The notes: a model not told the origin generated them from the letters alone. A stretch of 64,000 nucleotides of DNA from Marinobacter aromaticivorans (GCF_002806975.1 NZ_NIHD01000011.1:30961-94960); one strand, 5' to 3'; positions 1 to 12,293 are shown, counted from the stretch's first letter. Numbers and translations: made by a program.

Positions 1-1388
1 AAATCGAAGGGAATTTCATCAATCTTGCGGTAATGCTCGGCGAGGCGCATCTCGGTTTTCAGCTCCACATGCTCCAGCACCGCGCGGTCCAGCAGGTTCT
101 TCAGCCCGGTCTGGAAATAGCTGTTGAGGTAGGCAAAGCCCAGCACCTCATCGGACGCACGACCGGACACATCGGTATGGCGTTCCAGCGCAATCTTGTC
201 CTGTGTGAGCGTGCCGGTTTTGTCGGTGCACAGCAGGTTCATGGCACCGAAACTCTGAATCGCATCCAGGTGTTTCACAATCACCTTCTGCCGCGACAGG
301 ACCACCGCGCCGCGTGCCAATGTGGAGGTGACAATCATCGGCAGCATTTCCGGCGTAAGCCCGACCGCCACCGACAGTGCAAACAGGAACGCCTCGGGCC
401 AGTCGCCCTTGGTAAAACCGTTGATGAGCAGCACCAGAGGTACCATCACCAGGGCGAAGCGAATCAGCAGCCAACTGACCTTATTTACGCCAACCTGAAA
501 TGCATTGGCATCGGCTTTACCGCTGGCACGGGTAACGCGGGTAGCCAGAGTGCCGAAATAGGTATCGTTGCCTGTGGCCAACACCAAGGCGCTGGCGGCA
601 CCTGAAATAATATTGGTGCCCATAAATGCCAGGTTGGCCATTTCCATCGCCGAACCCGATTCAGAGCCCGGGAGTGCAAACTTTTCCACGGGCAGCGACT
701 CTCCGGTCAGGGCTGACTGGCCCACAAACAAATCTGTTGCCGTCATTATCCGACAGTCCGCCGGAATCATGTCGCCTGCCGATAGTGTGATGATGTCACC
801 CGGAACCAATTGCTTGAAAGGAATCTCAACGATTTCGCTTGTTACAGCCGGTGCTGCGGGATCCTGTTCCGCAGCAGCCTGCTCAATGCGCCGGCGCACG
901 CTTGCAGTATTGCTGACCTGCTCTTTGAGCGTCAGCGCTGCACGGTTTGAGCGGCGCTCCTGAAAAAAACGGATTAACGTGGCCAGCACCACCATTGTGC
1001 TGATTACAGCGGTCGCCGGCAGATCGTTGGTGAAATACGACACCAGCGCCAGAAGCGTCAGGAGCAGGTTGAACGGGTTGTTGTAACTCAGCCACAGATG
1101 CCGCCACCACGGCACTGGCCCTTCGTGCCCCAGCTCGTTCAGACCATATTGCTGGCGCAAGGCCTCTGCCTCTGAGTCGCTCAGGCCCTGAGTCGAGGTG
1201 CCGAAATGGGTGAGCAGATCCGGCAGATTGCTCCGGGCCTGGTCCACCAGTCGGCGGTTTAGCGTATCTGAGAGCCGCTCGCTGCGTTTGCTTCGTGACA
1301 GCGACTCAAGAATGGCTCGACGCCGAAACAGGTTGCTGTTTCGGCGTAGTTCCAAAAACCGGCCAAAATATTGTCTGAAGCTGTTCAT
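1..1388 (-). CDS. mgtA: Magnesium-translocating P-type ATPase (MgtA/MgtB type), N-terminal part, cut by window edge
   Basis: Open minus-strand frame from ATG at 1388 to the left edge without a stop, giving 462 codons of a protein usually near 900 residues. Seen directly: an N-terminal cation-ATPase segment (LRQQYGLNELG), hydrophobic helices after WLSYNNPFNLLLTLLALV, the actuator-domain motif TGES in QSALTGESLPVEK, the TM4 segment VGLTPEMLPMIVT, and the phosphorylation motif CTDKTGTLTQ with the acceptor Asp at about residue 389. The last visible stretch (RKIDEIPFDF) is typical of the nucleotide-binding domain of Mg2+ transporters. It should import Mg2+ across the inner membrane at the expense of ATP. 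The C-terminal transmembrane half lies outside the window. No Mg2+ riboswitch is evident in the 76 bases between it and the next gene upstream. Confidence 0.93.
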   Translation of the reverse strand, partial: MNSFRQYFGRFLELRRNSNLFRRRAILESLSRSKRSERLSDTLNRRLVDQARSNLPDLLTHFGTSTQGLSDSEAEALRQQYGLNELGHEGPVPWWRHLWLSYNNPFNLLLTLLALVSYFTNDLPATAVISTMVVLATLIRFFQERRSNRAALTLKEQVSNTASVRRRIEQAAAEQDPAAPAVTSEIVEIPFKQLVPGDIITLSAGDMIPADCRIMTATDLFVGQSALTGESLPVEKFALPGSESGSAMEMANLAFMGTNIISGAASALVLATGNDTYFGTLATRVTRASGKADANAFQVGVNKVSWLLIRFALVMVPLVLLINGFTKGDWPEAFLFALSVAVGLTPEMLPMIVTSTLARGAVVLSRQKVIVKHLDAIQSFGAMNLLCTDKTGTLTQDKIALERHTDVSGRASDEVLGFAYLNSYFQTGLKNLLDRAVLEHVELKTEMRLAEHYRKIDEIPFD

Positions 1389-1464
1389 GTTGTTTTGCCC
1401 GGCGCCTCGCTCTCTTGGTTATCACACTGATCATGTCAGCGGCGACGGAGTCCGGCAATAGCAA

Positions 1465-3090
1465 CTAGCCTGCAAACATCTTCTTCGCAAGCGGCAGACC
1501 CTTTAAGCCGCTTACGGCAATGGTCGTCAGCAGGCCACCCAGCATGGCGCCTACTACGCCGCAGGTCATGATGTCCTGGCCGGTGAGGTATAGGCCGGGG
1601 ATGCGGGTTTTGGGTTTCAGCCAGTCCAGTTCGAAGCGGTCAGGGGTATGGTCCAGACCGTAGATCTCCCCTTCGCTGTAGCGGCAGAAGTAGTCGGTGG
1701 AAAGGGGCGTGGACAGTTCGTAGTAATCCACCTTGCCTTCCAGATGCGGGAATTTTTCATACAGTTTCGCAAGCAGGCGCTGGGCGTATTCCTCTTTCTT
1801 GGCTTCGTAATCGTCACCGCGCTTGCCCCAGGGTTTGTCGGCCCATTCTTCATACCACTCAAACGGGCCGGGTGCCACGATCTCGATGGTGGCGCGGCCA
1901 GGGTAGCGCTCGGAAAAACTGGGGTCTTTGGCAGAAGGAAACGAAATATAGGTCAGCGGTATGTCGTTGGCCTCGGGGTCGTCCATGAAGTCCTGTATCT
2001 GCTTCTCGTAATTCGGGCCAGGGTAAATCCAGTAATTGGTTTTTGGCAGCCCCAGATTCTCGGCGGTATCCTGCAGGCCGATATACAGGCAGTTGCTGGC
2101 CATGGAGCGTTTAACGGTTTTCAGCTTGTCTTGATAGTAGCTCCATTCTGGCGCATCTTTGGGCAGCAGCTTGTTGAAGGTGTTGAACACGCCGGCGTTG
2201 CTGATAACCAGTGGTGAGCGTATCTCGGCGCCGTCGGCCATGCGGACACCTACAGCCTTGCCCTTCTCGATCAGAAGGCTGGTTACATCGGCGTATGTGA
2301 ATACTTCACCGCCGCTTTGCTGAACCACCGGAATGATGGTCTTTGCCATTTCAGAAGCACCGCCAATCGGGTAGTAGCCACCGTGCAGGTAATGGCGCGC
2401 GATCAGCGAGTGAATAATGAAGCTGGACTGTGCCGGTGGCAGGCCGTTGTCGCCCCACTGGCCGGTAAGCACGGCGATCAGTTCCTGGTTACCGGTAATG
2501 CCCTCCAGCACCTCGCGGGTAGGTTTGTTGAGAAACTCCGGAGCCCGGCGCTTGGTGAGCATGCTCAGCGGGCCGGCAGCCAGATCTGGCAGAACCTTGC
2601 CCAGCACGATGCCCGGCATGGCCTTGGAAACCTGACGCAGGTAATCCATATAGGTGTCGATGGCTTTTTCCTCTTCCGGGAACGCTTTGATCAGTTCCGC
2701 CCGGAATGCATCGGGTCCGGCAACCAGATCCACGTGTTTGTCGCCCAGGAAAATACGGTCGTAATGTGCATCCATCGGTGCCCAATGCAGTTGGCCGTCG
2801 GTGATGTAATCGAACAACCGCCTGGCCATGGTGTGATCTGCACCCATGTCGCCAATATAGTGCACGCCTACATCCCACTCGTAGCCGTTCCGGTCGTAGC
2901 TGTGGGTGAAGCCGCCGGCGGTGTAGTGCTGTTCAAGAACCAGAACCTTTTTGCCCATTTTGCTCATGCAGGCAGCGGCAGTCAGGCCGCCGATGCCGGA
3001 GCCGATAATAATGGCATCGTAGGGACCGTTCAGGCGGTTTTCACGATAGCGTCTGCCAACGCGGATGGTGCTGGGTTTGGGGCTGCTCAT
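1465..3090 (-). CDS. FAD-dependent phytoene desaturase/retinol saturase-like oxidoreductase
   Basis: 541 residues. The N-terminal dinucleotide-binding motif is IIIGSGIGGLTAA at about residues 27-39, followed by VLVLEQHYTAGGFTHSY, as in CrtI/RetSat-type amine oxidase-fold flavoproteins. The C-terminal FAD motif is GLYLTGQDIMTCGVVGAM. Family members desaturate or saturate carotenoid or retinoid-like polyenes, but this subgroup is widespread in bacteria without carotenoids and its substrate is unknown. There is no crt gene nearby. It lies downstream of the extended leucine operon but beyond a strong terminator at 3174-3210, so it may have its own promoter in 3091-3173. Family placement is secure and the specific reaction is not. 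Confidence 0.8.
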   Translation of the reverse strand: MSSPKPSTIRVGRRYRENRLNGPYDAIIIGSGIGGLTAAACMSKMGKKVLVLEQHYTAGGFTHSYDRNGYEWDVGVHYIGDMGADHTMARRLFDYITDGQLHWAPMDAHYDRIFLGDKHVDLVAGPDAFRAELIKAFPEEEKAIDTYMDYLRQVSKAMPGIVLGKVLPDLAAGPLSMLTKRRAPEFLNKPTREVLEGITGNQELIAVLTGQWGDNGLPPAQSSFIIHSLIARHYLHGGYYPIGGASEMAKTIIPVVQQSGGEVFTYADVTSLLIEKGKAVGVRMADGAEIRSPLVISNAGVFNTFNKLLPKDAPEWSYYQDKLKTVKRSMASNCLYIGLQDTAENLGLPKTNYWIYPGPNYEKQIQDFMDDPEANDIPLTYISFPSAKDPSFSERYPGRATIEIVAPGPFEWYEEWADKPWGKRGDDYEAKKEEYAQRLLAKLYEKFPHLEGKVDYYELSTPLSTDYFCRYSEGEIYGLDHTPDRFELDWLKPKTRIPGLYLTGQDIMTCGVVGAMLGGLLTTIAVSGLKGLPLAKKMFAG

Positions 3091-3173
3091 GGGGTTAAGT
3101 CCTGTTGTGATTGTTGTTGCGCGTCAGATCGGTAGCCGCACAGTTTGCAGTAGTCAGGCAGGTTTTCAAAGGC

Positions 3174-3210
3174 AAAAAAAGCCCCGGGCTCAGCGATGAG
3201 TACCGGGGCT
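3174..3210 (-). terminator. Rho-independent terminator after the acyl-CoA synthetase gene
   Basis: On the minus strand an 8-bp stem AGCCCCGG/CCGGGGCT (3203-3210 with 3180-3187) is followed by a run of seven T (3174-3180). It sits 25 bases past the stop of the 3236-4921 gene and closes the extended liu operon before the CrtI-like gene. Confidence 0.85.
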
Positions 3211-3235
3211 CGGAGATGGGAGGTGTGCAGGCTTT

Positions 3236-4921
3236 TTATTTCAGCCCCATTTCCTCAATGGAAATTTCCCGCATCTTGAACTTCTGGATCTTGCCGGTCA
3301 CTGTCATCGGGAATTCATCCACGAATTTGTAGTTCCGGGGGATCTTGAAGTGGGCGATCTTGCCTTTGCAGAAGGCTATCAGGTCGTCGGCATCCACCGG
3401 GTCTGCATCGGGGCGCAGTTTTACCCAGGCAATCAGCTCTTCGCCATACTTTTCATCGGGAATACCGGTTACCTGAACTTCCTCAATGGAAGGGTGGGTG
3501 TAAAGGAATTCCTCCACCTCTTTCGGGTAGATGTTCTCACCGCCACGAATCACCATGTCCTTGATGCGACCAACAATCTGGATATAGCCTTCTTCGTCCA
3601 TGGTGGCCAAGTCGCCTGTATGCATCCAGCCGGAGGCGTCGATGGCTTCCCGGGTTTTTTCTTCGTTGTTCCAGTACTTCAGCATCACGCTGTAGCCGCG
3701 GGTACACAGCTCGCCAATTTCGCCACGGGGCAGTACGTTACCGGTTCCCGGGTCAACGATTTTGGTTTCCAGGTGGGGCTGGGTCCGGCCCACGGTGGTT
3801 ACCTGCTTTTCGAACGGATCGAGGGAACTGGTTTGCGTGGATACCGGGCTGGTTTCGGTCATGCCGTAGGCGATCTGAACTTCTTTCATGTTCATCTTGC
3901 CGTTGACCTTCTTCATCACCTCTGCCGGGCAGATGGAACCCGCCATGATGCCGGTGCGCAGGGTTGAGAGATCGTAGGATTCGAATTCCGGCTCGGCCAG
4001 TTCTGCGATGAACATGGTAGGCACACCATAGAGTGCGGTGGCCTTTTCCTGATGGACAGCCTGCAGAACCGCTTTGGGCTCAAAGCCCTCGCCCGGGTAA
4101 ATCATGGTGGAGCCGTGGGTGATGCAGCCCAGGTTGCCCATGACCATGCCGAAGCAGTGGTAAAGGGGCACGGGAATAACCAGCCGGTCTTTCTCGGTCA
4201 GAAGCTGGCTTTCACCCACAAAGAATCCGTTGTTCAGGATGTTGTGATGGGTGAGGGTAGCGCCTTTGGGATTGCCGGTTGTGCCCGAGGTGAACTGGAT
4301 GTTGATGGGGTCATCGAACTGAAGCTCGCCCTGCACCTTGTCCACTTCTTCCTGGCTGACTTTGCGGGCAAAGCCGGTAAATTCTTCCCAGCTCCACATG
4401 CCGGCGTGCTTTTCTGTATCCAGGTTGATCACCGCACGCAGATCGGAAAGCCGCTGGGACTTGATCTTGCCTGGAGTGCTGGCTTTCAGTTCAGGTGCCA
4501 GTTCATAAAGTGTTTTTCGGTAGTCAGAGGCTTTGAAGCTGTCTGCAGTTACCAGCACGCTGATGCCCGCCAGGTTCATGGCGTATTCCAGTTCGTGCAT
4601 GCCATAGGCCGGGTTGATATTGACCAGAATGGCGCCCACTTTGGCGGTGGCAAACTGGGTAACCGTCCACTCGTAGCGGTTGGGTGCCCAGATGCCCACG
4701 CGGTCACCACGTTTGACGCCAATGGCGAGAAAAGCCCGTGCTGCTTCGTTGACCTTGGCAACGAACTCTTTGTAAGTCCAGCGAATGTCCTGATGCAGGC
4801 ACACCAGGGCTTCGGTATCGGGATATTTATCAGCGGTGCGATCAAGCATTTCGCCGATGGTCATGCCCAGCAGTGGTGTTTCGGAGGTACCGCTGGTGTA
4901 GCTTGGAAGAGTCTGGTTCAT
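3236..4921 (-). CDS. Acyl-CoA synthetase (AMP-forming), liu-linked
   Basis: 561 residues, ANL superfamily. The phosphate-binding P-loop [12 protein letters not shown] is at about residues 215-226, the YGMTETSP motif near 350, and the hinge and C-terminal lid [21 protein letters not shown] and [11 protein letters not shown] contain the catalytic Lys. It should activate a carboxylic acid to its CoA thioester via an acyl-adenylate in the cytoplasm. It lies 51 bases after the AhpD-like gene in the same direction as liuABCDE, so the likely substrate is a short or branched acid such as isovalerate or 3-methylcrotonate. That substrate is inferred from context only. A terminator follows at 3174-3210. 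Confidence 0.88.
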   Translation of the reverse strand: MNQTLPSYTSGTSETPLLGMTIGEMLDRTADKYPDTEALVCLHQDIRWTYKEFVAKVNEAARAFLAIGVKRGDRVGIWAPNRYEWTVTQFATAKVGAILVNINPAYGMHELEYAMNLAGISVLVTADSFKASDYRKTLYELAPELKASTPGKIKSQRLSDLRAVINLDTEKHAGMWSWEEFTGFARKVSQEEVDKVQGELQFDDPINIQFTSGTTGNPKGATLTHHNILNNGFFVGESQLLTEKDRLVIPVPLYHCFGMVMGNLGCITHGSTMIYPGEGFEPKAVLQAVHQEKATALYGVPTMFIAELAEPEFESYDLSTLRTGIMAGSICPAEVMKKVNGKMNMKEVQIAYGMTETSPVSTQTSSLDPFEKQVTTVGRTQPHLETKIVDPGTGNVLPRGEIGELCTRGYSVMLKYWNNEEKTREAIDASGWMHTGDLATMDEEGYIQIVGRIKDMVIRGGENIYPKEVEEFLYTHPSIEEVQVTGIPDEKYGEELIAWVKLRPDADPVDADDLIAFCKGKIAHFKIPRNYKFVDEFPMTVTGKIQKFKMREISIEEMGLK

Positions 4922-4972
4922 TGTCTGCCTCCATTTGTTTTTGTCGTCGAGGTCTGGGATTTGTTGAGTCGG

Positions 4973-5551
4973 TTAACGGCTCTGGCTATGGTATTCCGGA
5001 TTCGGGCGCATATCGCTTGCAATTGCGACCCGGTTGGACATGTTATAAAAACCGATCACATTGCTCAGATCCCAGATGCCGCGGTCACTAAAGCCCGCAT
5101 CCCGCAGCGCCTGCACTTCCTCCTCTGCAACCGTTGCCGGTGAACGGGTGAGGTGGGAGGCGAAATCCAGCATGGCACGCTGGCGCTTATCAAGTTTTGC
5201 GGAGCGATAATTCATCACCAGGTGCTCGCCCAATACGGGGTCGCCGCTCAGAACACGCACAGCGGCGCCATGGGCTACCAGGCAGTAGAAACATTTGTTC
5301 TCGGAGGAAACCACCACCGCAACCATTTCCCGCTCCAGCTTGCTGAGCTCGCTTTCACCCATCATCAGTTCATTATAGAAGCGGGTAAAGCCATCCAGCT
5401 GTTTGAGGTTCTGGCTGAATGCCGTGAGAACGTTAGGGACCATCCCCAGCTTTTCCAGACAGATTTCGAAATATTTCCTGACGTCATCAGGAAGGTCTTT
5501 CATGTCCGGTACAGGAAGATCCAGGGCGACAACATCTTTGTTTTTGGTCAT
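4973..5551 (-). CDS. AhpD/carboxymuconolactone-decarboxylase-like peroxidase-related protein
   Basis: 192 residues, all-helical AhpD-like fold. The redox motif CFYCLVAHG (C-x2-C followed by His) is at about residues 97-105 and matches the thiol active site of alkylhydroperoxidase AhpD-core proteins. Such proteins reduce peroxides with a dithiol, but many have no assigned substrate. Its start lies 9 bases past the liuE stop and its end 51 bases before the acyl-CoA synthetase, so it is most likely co-transcribed with the liu genes. It is not part of the textbook leucine pathway. Confidence 0.82.
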   Translation of the reverse strand: MTKNKDVVALDLPVPDMKDLPDDVRKYFEICLEKLGMVPNVLTAFSQNLKQLDGFTRFYNELMMGESELSKLEREMVAVVVSSENKCFYCLVAHGAAVRVLSGDPVLGEHLVMNYRSAKLDKRQRAMLDFASHLTRSPATVAEEEVQALRDAGFSDRGIWDLSNVIGFYNMSNRVAIASDMRPNPEYHSQSR

Positions 5552-5560
5552 GTCAGATCC

Positions 5561-6463
5561 TCAGGATTTAAGAGCCTGGCCCACCTTTGAGCCGTTGTGT
5601 CGTTTGAGCTGGTTGCTGATCCACTCACCGGTAGCCACCAGTTTGTTGAGGTCCACGCCTGTGCTGATGCCCAGGCCATTGAGCATGTAGAGTACGTCTT
5701 CAGTGGCGACGTTCCCGGATGCGCCTTTTGCATAAGGGCAACCGCCAAGGCCAGCGACTGAAGCGTCGATAACTGCCACACCTTCTTCCAGCACCGCGTA
5801 GAGATTCGCCAGGGCCTGGCCGTAGGTGTCGTGAAAATGCGCGGCCAGGCGTTCAACAGGCACCTGTTTTGCCACCACCTCCAGCATACGCTTGGCTTTC
5901 AGTGGCGTGCCTTGACCAATGGTATCGCCCAGAGAAATTTCATAGCAGCCCATGTCGGCCAGGTCTTTGGCAACTTTTGCCACTTGCTCAGGCGCAATGT
6001 CACCCTCGTAGGGGCACGCCAGCACCGTGGAGACATAGCCGCGCACCGGAATGTTGTGTTTTTGTGCCGCTTCGATCACCGGGCGGAAACGTTCCAGGCT
6101 TTCAGCGATGGAACAGTTGATGTTCTTCTGGCTGAAGGATTCTGAAGCAGCCCCAAAAACAGCCACTTCATCCACGCCCGCCGCCAAAGCATTCTCGAAG
6201 CCTTTGAGGTTGGGAGTGAGCACAGAGTAACGCACGCCGGGCTTGCGTTTGATACCCGCCATCACCTCAGAGGCATCGCCCATTTGTGGCACCCACTTGG
6301 GCGAGACAAAGCTGGCGGATTCGATGTGCGTCAGGCCGCAATCCGCAAGCCGGTCGATCAGCCCGGTTTTGATGCCTGTGGCAATCACCGGGCCTGCCTC
6401 GTTTTGCAGGCCGTCCCGGGGGCTCATTTCTACCAGCCGCACCTGTTTGGGAAAGGTCATCAA
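5561..6463 (-). CDS. liuE: Hydroxymethylglutaryl-CoA lyase
   Basis: 300 residues, the normal length for bacterial HMG-CoA lyase. It cleaves 3-hydroxy-3-methylglutaryl-CoA to acetoacetate and acetyl-CoA, the last step of leucine breakdown. Seen: the substrate-binding N-terminus [10 protein letters not shown] (about residues 14-23), the metal-binding [14 protein letters not shown], and the signature loop [14 protein letters not shown] with its catalytic Cys near residue 240. Its start overlaps the liuD stop by 4 bases, showing translational coupling. Confidence 0.96.
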   Translation of the reverse strand: MMTFPKQVRLVEMSPRDGLQNEAGPVIATGIKTGLIDRLADCGLTHIESASFVSPKWVPQMGDASEVMAGIKRKPGVRYSVLTPNLKGFENALAAGVDEVAVFGAASESFSQKNINCSIAESLERFRPVIEAAQKHNIPVRGYVSTVLACPYEGDIAPEQVAKVAKDLADMGCYEISLGDTIGQGTPLKAKRMLEVVAKQVPVERLAAHFHDTYGQALANLYAVLEEGVAVIDASVAGLGGCPYAKGASGNVATEDVLYMLNGLGISTGVDLNKLVATGEWISNQLKRHNGSKVGQALKS

Positions 6464-8463
6464 CCTGCCTCCTCTGTGTTTTCGTCTGCGACTTCAATGG
6501 CAATCAGTTCGGCGCCTTCAGATACCTGTTCGCCCTCGGAGAAGAATATCCCGGAGACAACACCATCGGCTGGCGCCTTGATGGCATGCTCCATTTTCAT
6601 GGCCTCCATAATGACCAGCGTCTGCCCCGCAGTAACAGCGTCGCCGACCCTGGCCTGTACCGCCACGATAGCGCCATTCATGGGTGCGTTGAGACCGCCA
6701 TCGGCCGCCATGTCTTCAGAGACATAATTTTCCCGGTACAGAGTGCACTGGAAGGTATCGCCTTCGTAGAAGAGGACCAGTCGGTCGTTGTGCAGGTTAC
6801 CGTGAATGCTGATACGGTGGCCATTAATGACCGCCTGCAGGTAGTCGTCATCAAGTTTTACAGTGAGGCCGTACACGCTGCCATTCACAAACACCTGATA
6901 GTTATCATCACGCTCAAGAATCTTCAGTTCGTGGATATCATCTCCCACCTGCAACTGCAGGGGCTGGGCGTATTCCGAGTTCAGGCGCCAGCTGTTGCGG
7001 CGGCCGAACGGCGACCAGGGGTCTGTGCTGATGACTTCCGTGGATTTGCGTTCTTCCAGTACAAAGCCTGCGGCCAGAACCAGCGCTTTATGAATGTCCA
7101 GTTTTGATTTCGGGAATAGCAATTCGCGATGGCTGTCGATAAAGCCGGTGGTCAGGTCCGCTTCCCGGAAGGGTTGTGAATCAGCCAGCGCGTGCAGGAA
7201 ACGAATGTTGGTTTTGACGCCAGCAATCCGGTAATGCTCCAGAGCCTGAACCATACGGTTGATGGCCTGATCACGGGTCTCGTCCCAAACGATCAGTTTG
7301 GCAATCATCGGGTCGTAGTGAATGCTGATGTCGTCGCCCTCGATCACGCCGGTGTCCACCCGCACATGGGCACTTTCGTCAGGCGTGTTCAGATAGCGCA
7401 GGTTACCGGTGGCGGGCAGGAAATCCTGATCCGGGTCCTCGGCGTAGATGCGGGCTTCCAGGGCATGGCCGCGGGTTTTAACCTGAGACTGCTCCAGCGG
7501 CAAAGGCTCACCCCAGGCCACTTTTAACTGCCATTCCACCAGATCCTGGCCGGTCACCATTTCCGTCACCGGGTGTTCTACCTGCAGGCGGGTGTTCATT
7601 TCCATGAAGAAGAACGAGCCGTCCACATCGTAAAGAAACTCCACGGTGCCGGCGCCCACGTAGTTGATGGCCTGGGCGGCTTTAACTGCGGCTTCACCCA
7701 TGGCTTTGCGGGTTTCTTCACTCAGCCCCGGTGCCGGGGCCTCTTCCAGAACCTTCTGATGCCTGCGCTGGACCGAGCAGTCACGCTCTGCCAGATACAC
7801 ACCCTTGCCACTCTGATCGCAGAACACCTGAATCTCAACGTGGCGCGGCTGGGTGAGATAGCGTTCGATCAGCATATCCGGGTTGCCGAAGGCATTTTTG
7901 GCCTCGCGCCTGGCGGCGGCAAGGGCGTCGTCAAATTCGCCGATGTTTTCAACCACACGCATGCCTTTTCCCCCACCACCGGCGACGGCTTTCAGCAGCA
8001 GCGGGAAGCCGCATTTTTCAGCTTCGGCACGCAGGGTTTCCGGACTCTGGTCGTCGCCGTGGTATCCGGGCACCAGAGGTACGCCGGCTTTCTCCATGAT
8101 GGCTTTGGCGGCCGATTTGGAGCCCATGGCTGCAATGGCGGAGGAGGGCGGCCCTATAAACACCAGGTTATTGGCCTCGCAGGCTTCGGCAAAATCCGTG
8201 TTCTCGGAAAGAAACCCGTAGCCCGGATGGATTGCCTGCGCGCCACTTTGTTTGGCGACTTCAATGATTTTCTCACCGCGCAGGTAGCTTTCGGAGCTTG
8301 GGGCGGGGCCAATGTGAAAGGCTTCGTCCGCCATGGCTACGTGGTGGGCATTGGCGTCTGCATCGGAATACACTGCGACGCAGCGGATACCCATGCGATG
8401 AGCAGTCTGGATGATCCGGCAGGCGATTTCACCGCGGTTGGCAATGAGGATTTTGCTGAACAT
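6460..8463 (-). CDS. liuD: 3-methylcrotonyl-CoA carboxylase alpha subunit (biotin carboxylase + BCCP)
   Basis: 667 residues. Residues 1-450 are the biotin carboxylase domain: [12 protein letters not shown] at the start, the ATP-grasp glycine loop [13 protein letters not shown] near 165, and [13 protein letters not shown] near 290. The C-terminal 75 residues form the biotinyl domain with the biotin attachment site [10 protein letters not shown], where Lys accepts biotin. It carboxylates biotin and hands CO2 to LiuB, converting 3-methylcrotonyl-CoA to 3-methylglutaconyl-CoA. It starts directly after liuC (stop at 8465) and overlaps liuE. Confidence 0.96.
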   Translation of the reverse strand: MFSKILIANRGEIACRIIQTAHRMGIRCVAVYSDADANAHHVAMADEAFHIGPAPSSESYLRGEKIIEVAKQSGAQAIHPGYGFLSENTDFAEACEANNLVFIGPPSSAIAAMGSKSAAKAIMEKAGVPLVPGYHGDDQSPETLRAEAEKCGFPLLLKAVAGGGGKGMRVVENIGEFDDALAAARREAKNAFGNPDMLIERYLTQPRHVEIQVFCDQSGKGVYLAERDCSVQRRHQKVLEEAPAPGLSEETRKAMGEAAVKAAQAINYVGAGTVEFLYDVDGSFFFMEMNTRLQVEHPVTEMVTGQDLVEWQLKVAWGEPLPLEQSQVKTRGHALEARIYAEDPDQDFLPATGNLRYLNTPDESAHVRVDTGVIEGDDISIHYDPMIAKLIVWDETRDQAINRMVQALEHYRIAGVKTNIRFLHALADSQPFREADLTTGFIDSHRELLFPKSKLDIHKALVLAAGFVLEERKSTEVISTDPWSPFGRRNSWRLNSEYAQPLQLQVGDDIHELKILERDDNYQVFVNGSVYGLTVKLDDDYLQAVINGHRISIHGNLHNDRLVLFYEGDTFQCTLYRENYVSEDMAADGGLNAPMNGAIVAVQARVGDAVTAGQTLVIMEAMKMEHAIKAPADGVVSGIFFSEGEQVSEGAELIAIEVADENTEEAG

Positions 8464-8464
8464 A

Positions 8465-9304
8465 TCAGTTGCTCTCCGGAATCCAGTTGGCGTGACGTTT
8501 GTTCAGGAAGGCACTCAGCCCTTCCTGGCCTTCTTCGCCTACGCGGATATCAGCGATACGGTGCGCGGTGTCATCAATTACGGCGCTGTCGATGGGCTTG
8601 TGGCTGACCGCAAACACCAGATCTTTGGCGGCTTGCATGGCTTTGGGACCATTCTTGGCAAGCTGTTGCAGCATTTCGTCGCAACGGGCATTCATGGCTT
8701 CAATATCGTCACAGACGATGTGCACCAGGCCGAACTGTTCGGCCTCCCGGGCGCTGAACACTTCCGCTGAAATAAAGAAGCGACGGGCCTGACGCTCGCC
8801 AATGGCACGGACAACGTAAGGGCTTATCACCGCTGGAATCAGCCCAAGCTTTACCTCGCTCAGGCAGAAGCTGGATTTCTCCGTGGCAATGACAATGTCG
8901 CAGCAGGCGGCAAGGCCAACAGCACCGCCGTAGGCCGCACCCTGCACCAGGCCGATAACCGGCTTTCTGAGATGATTCAGGCAGTCCATCAGGCGCGCAA
9001 GCTGGCGGGAATCCTCCAGATTCTCCTGCTGGCTGTTGTCTGCCATGCGGCGCATCCAGCCAAGGTCGGCACCGGCGGAGAAATGCTTGCCTTCGGAGCG
9101 CAGGATGACCACTCTGGTTTCAGTGTCGGCGTCGACTTCGGTGATGGCGCTGATCAGTTGCTGAATGATCACGTCATCAAAGGCGTTGCGCTTGTCCGGC
9201 CGGTTCAGCACAATTTCGGTCACGCCCCCGGCGCGTCGGTTGTGGAGAACTGCCGGTTCCTGTTCGGTCTGTTCAGGCTGAGTTTTGCTATCTGTCATGG
9301 TCAA
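8465..9304 (-). CDS. liuC: Methylglutaconyl-CoA hydratase (enoyl-CoA hydratase family)
   Basis: 279 residues of crotonase fold. The CoA-binding motif LNRPDKRNAFDD is near residues 34-45, the first oxyanion strand GKHFSAGADLGWMRRM near 72-87, and the second oxyanion segment VQGAAYGGAVGLAACCDI near 118-135. By position between liuB and liuD it hydrates 3-methylglutaconyl-CoA to HMG-CoA. The first 15-20 residues are polar and could be an extension, since other ATG codons follow at the N-terminus. The liuB stop is only 9 bases before this start. Confidence 0.93.
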   Translation of the reverse strand: MTMTDSKTQPEQTEQEPAVLHNRRAGGVTEIVLNRPDKRNAFDDVIIQQLISAITEVDADTETRVVILRSEGKHFSAGADLGWMRRMADNSQQENLEDSRQLARLMDCLNHLRKPVIGLVQGAAYGGAVGLAACCDIVIATEKSSFCLSEVKLGLIPAVISPYVVRAIGERQARRFFISAEVFSAREAEQFGLVHIVCDDIEAMNARCDEMLQQLAKNGPKAMQAAKDLVFAVSHKPIDSAVIDDTAHRIADIRVGEEGQEGLSAFLNKRHANWIPESN

Positions 9305-9313
9305 TCTCCCCGG

Positions 9314-10921
<1,608 letters not shown>

Positions 10922-10949
10922 GTTTCCGGGCCTCGAGGTTCGGGGCGTC

Positions 10950-11057
10950 GGGGCTGGCGGGGTGTTGCTCCGGGAACCGCTACGAGCACATCCATGTGCG
11001 CTTGTTTCCGGCCATCCCTGGCCTCCAGCATTCCCGGAGCAACACCCCGCCAGCCCC
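10950..11057. repeat. 108-bp imperfect palindrome (REP/dispersed-repeat-like) between liuA and liuB
   Basis: A perfect 27-base arm at 10950-10976 (begins GGGGCTGGCGGGGTGTTGCT) is repeated in inverted orientation at 11031-11057. The 54-base centre holds smaller palindromes, GCACATCCATGTGC and GGCCATCCCTGGCC. The whole can fold into a long cruciform or branched hairpin and fills most of the liuA-liuB gap. It has no coding potential of its own and no transposase. It looks like one copy of a dispersed extragenic palindrome family. It could also trim or stabilise the liu transcript; that role is inference. Confidence 0.8.
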
Positions 11058-11126
11058 TCGTCTTACTTGGGTGCTGGCCGTCCAAAATTAATGCACTTTG
11101 GCGGATGTCTGGCTTGAAGCCACTGC

Positions 11127-12293
11127 TTAGTTATTCAGGAACAATTCCCGGCCAATCAGCATGCGGCGAATTTCGGAAGTGCCCGCACCGATCTCATAAA
11201 GCTTGGCGTCACGCAGCAATCGACCGGTGGGGTATTCGTTGATGTAGCCGTTACCCCCCAGCAGCTGGATGGCGTCCAACGCGAGTTTGGTGGCCATTTC
11301 GGCGGAATAAAGGATTGCACCGGCGGAGTCTTTGCGGGTGGTTTCGCCGCGATCAGCGGATTGCGCCACCATGTACACGTAGGATTTGGCGGTGTTCATG
11401 AAGGTGTACATGTCCGCTACCTTGCCCTGAACCAGTTCAAATTCGCCAATGGCCTGGCCGAACTGTTTGCGTTCGCGGATGTAAGGAACCACAACGTCCA
11501 TGGCGGCCTGCATGATGCCCAGAGGGCCGCCGGAGAGGACCAGACGTTCGTAGTCGAGGCCGCTCATGAGTACTTTGGCGCCACCGCCCACCGTGCCGAG
11601 GACGTTTTCTTTCGGAACCTTGCAGTCTTCGAACACCAGTTCGCAGGTGTTGGAGCCGCGCATGCCGAGTTTGTCCAGTTTCTGGTGCCGGCTGAAGCCT
11701 TCGTAATCGCGCTCGACGATAAAGGCGGTGATGCCTTTTGAGCCGGCTTTTACGTCGGTTTTGGCGTAGATAACGTAAACGTGTGCGTCCGGGCCGTTGG
11801 TGATCCACATTTTGTTGCCGTTCAGCACGTAGTGGTCACCGGCGTCTCTGGCGCTGAGTTTCATGGAGACAACGTCGGAGCCGGCGTTGGGCTCAGACAT
11901 GGCCAGCGCGCCGATGTGTTCGCCGCTGACAAGTTTGGGCAGATATTTCTGCTTTTGCTCTTCGGTTCCGTTCCGGTGTATCTGGTTTACGCAGAGGTTG
12001 GAGTGGGCACCATAGGACAGGCCAACCGAGGCGGATGCGCGGCTGATTTCTTCCACGGCAATCACATGTGCCAGATAACCCATGCCGGAGCCGCCATAGG
12101 CTTCATCCACAGTAATACCCAGCAGGCCCATGTCGCCGAATTTTTTCCACAGGTCCATCGGAAATTCGTTATTACGATCGATCTCTTCGGCACGGGGGGC
12201 TATTTCGGTGGCGGCGAAACTGTTGGTCTGCTCACGCAGCATGTCGAGGGTTTCGCCGAGGCCGAAATTGAGTTCTGAGTACTGTGATTTCAT
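11127..12293 (-). CDS. liuA: Isovaleryl-CoA dehydrogenase
   Basis: 388 residues, acyl-CoA dehydrogenase fold. It oxidises isovaleryl-CoA to 3-methylcrotonyl-CoA using FAD and passes electrons to ETF. Seen: [17 protein letters not shown] near residue 135, [13 protein letters not shown] near 163, the IVD-type catalytic Glu in [15 protein letters not shown] near residue 250, and [15 protein letters not shown] at the C-terminus, where the Glu used by medium-chain enzymes is absent as expected for IVD. First structural gene after liuR; the gap is 68 bases. Confidence 0.96.
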   Translation of the reverse strand: MKSQYSELNFGLGETLDMLREQTNSFAATEIAPRAEEIDRNNEFPMDLWKKFGDMGLLGITVDEAYGGSGMGYLAHVIAVEEISRASASVGLSYGAHSNLCVNQIHRNGTEEQKQKYLPKLVSGEHIGALAMSEPNAGSDVVSMKLSARDAGDHYVLNGNKMWITNGPDAHVYVIYAKTDVKAGSKGITAFIVERDYEGFSRHQKLDKLGMRGSNTCELVFEDCKVPKENVLGTVGGGAKVLMSGLDYERLVLSGGPLGIMQAAMDVVVPYIRERKQFGQAIGEFELVQGKVADMYTFMNTAKSYVYMVAQSADRGETTRKDSAGAILYSAEMATKLALDAIQLLGGNGYINEYPTGRLLRDAKLYEIGAGTSEIRRMLIGRELFLNN

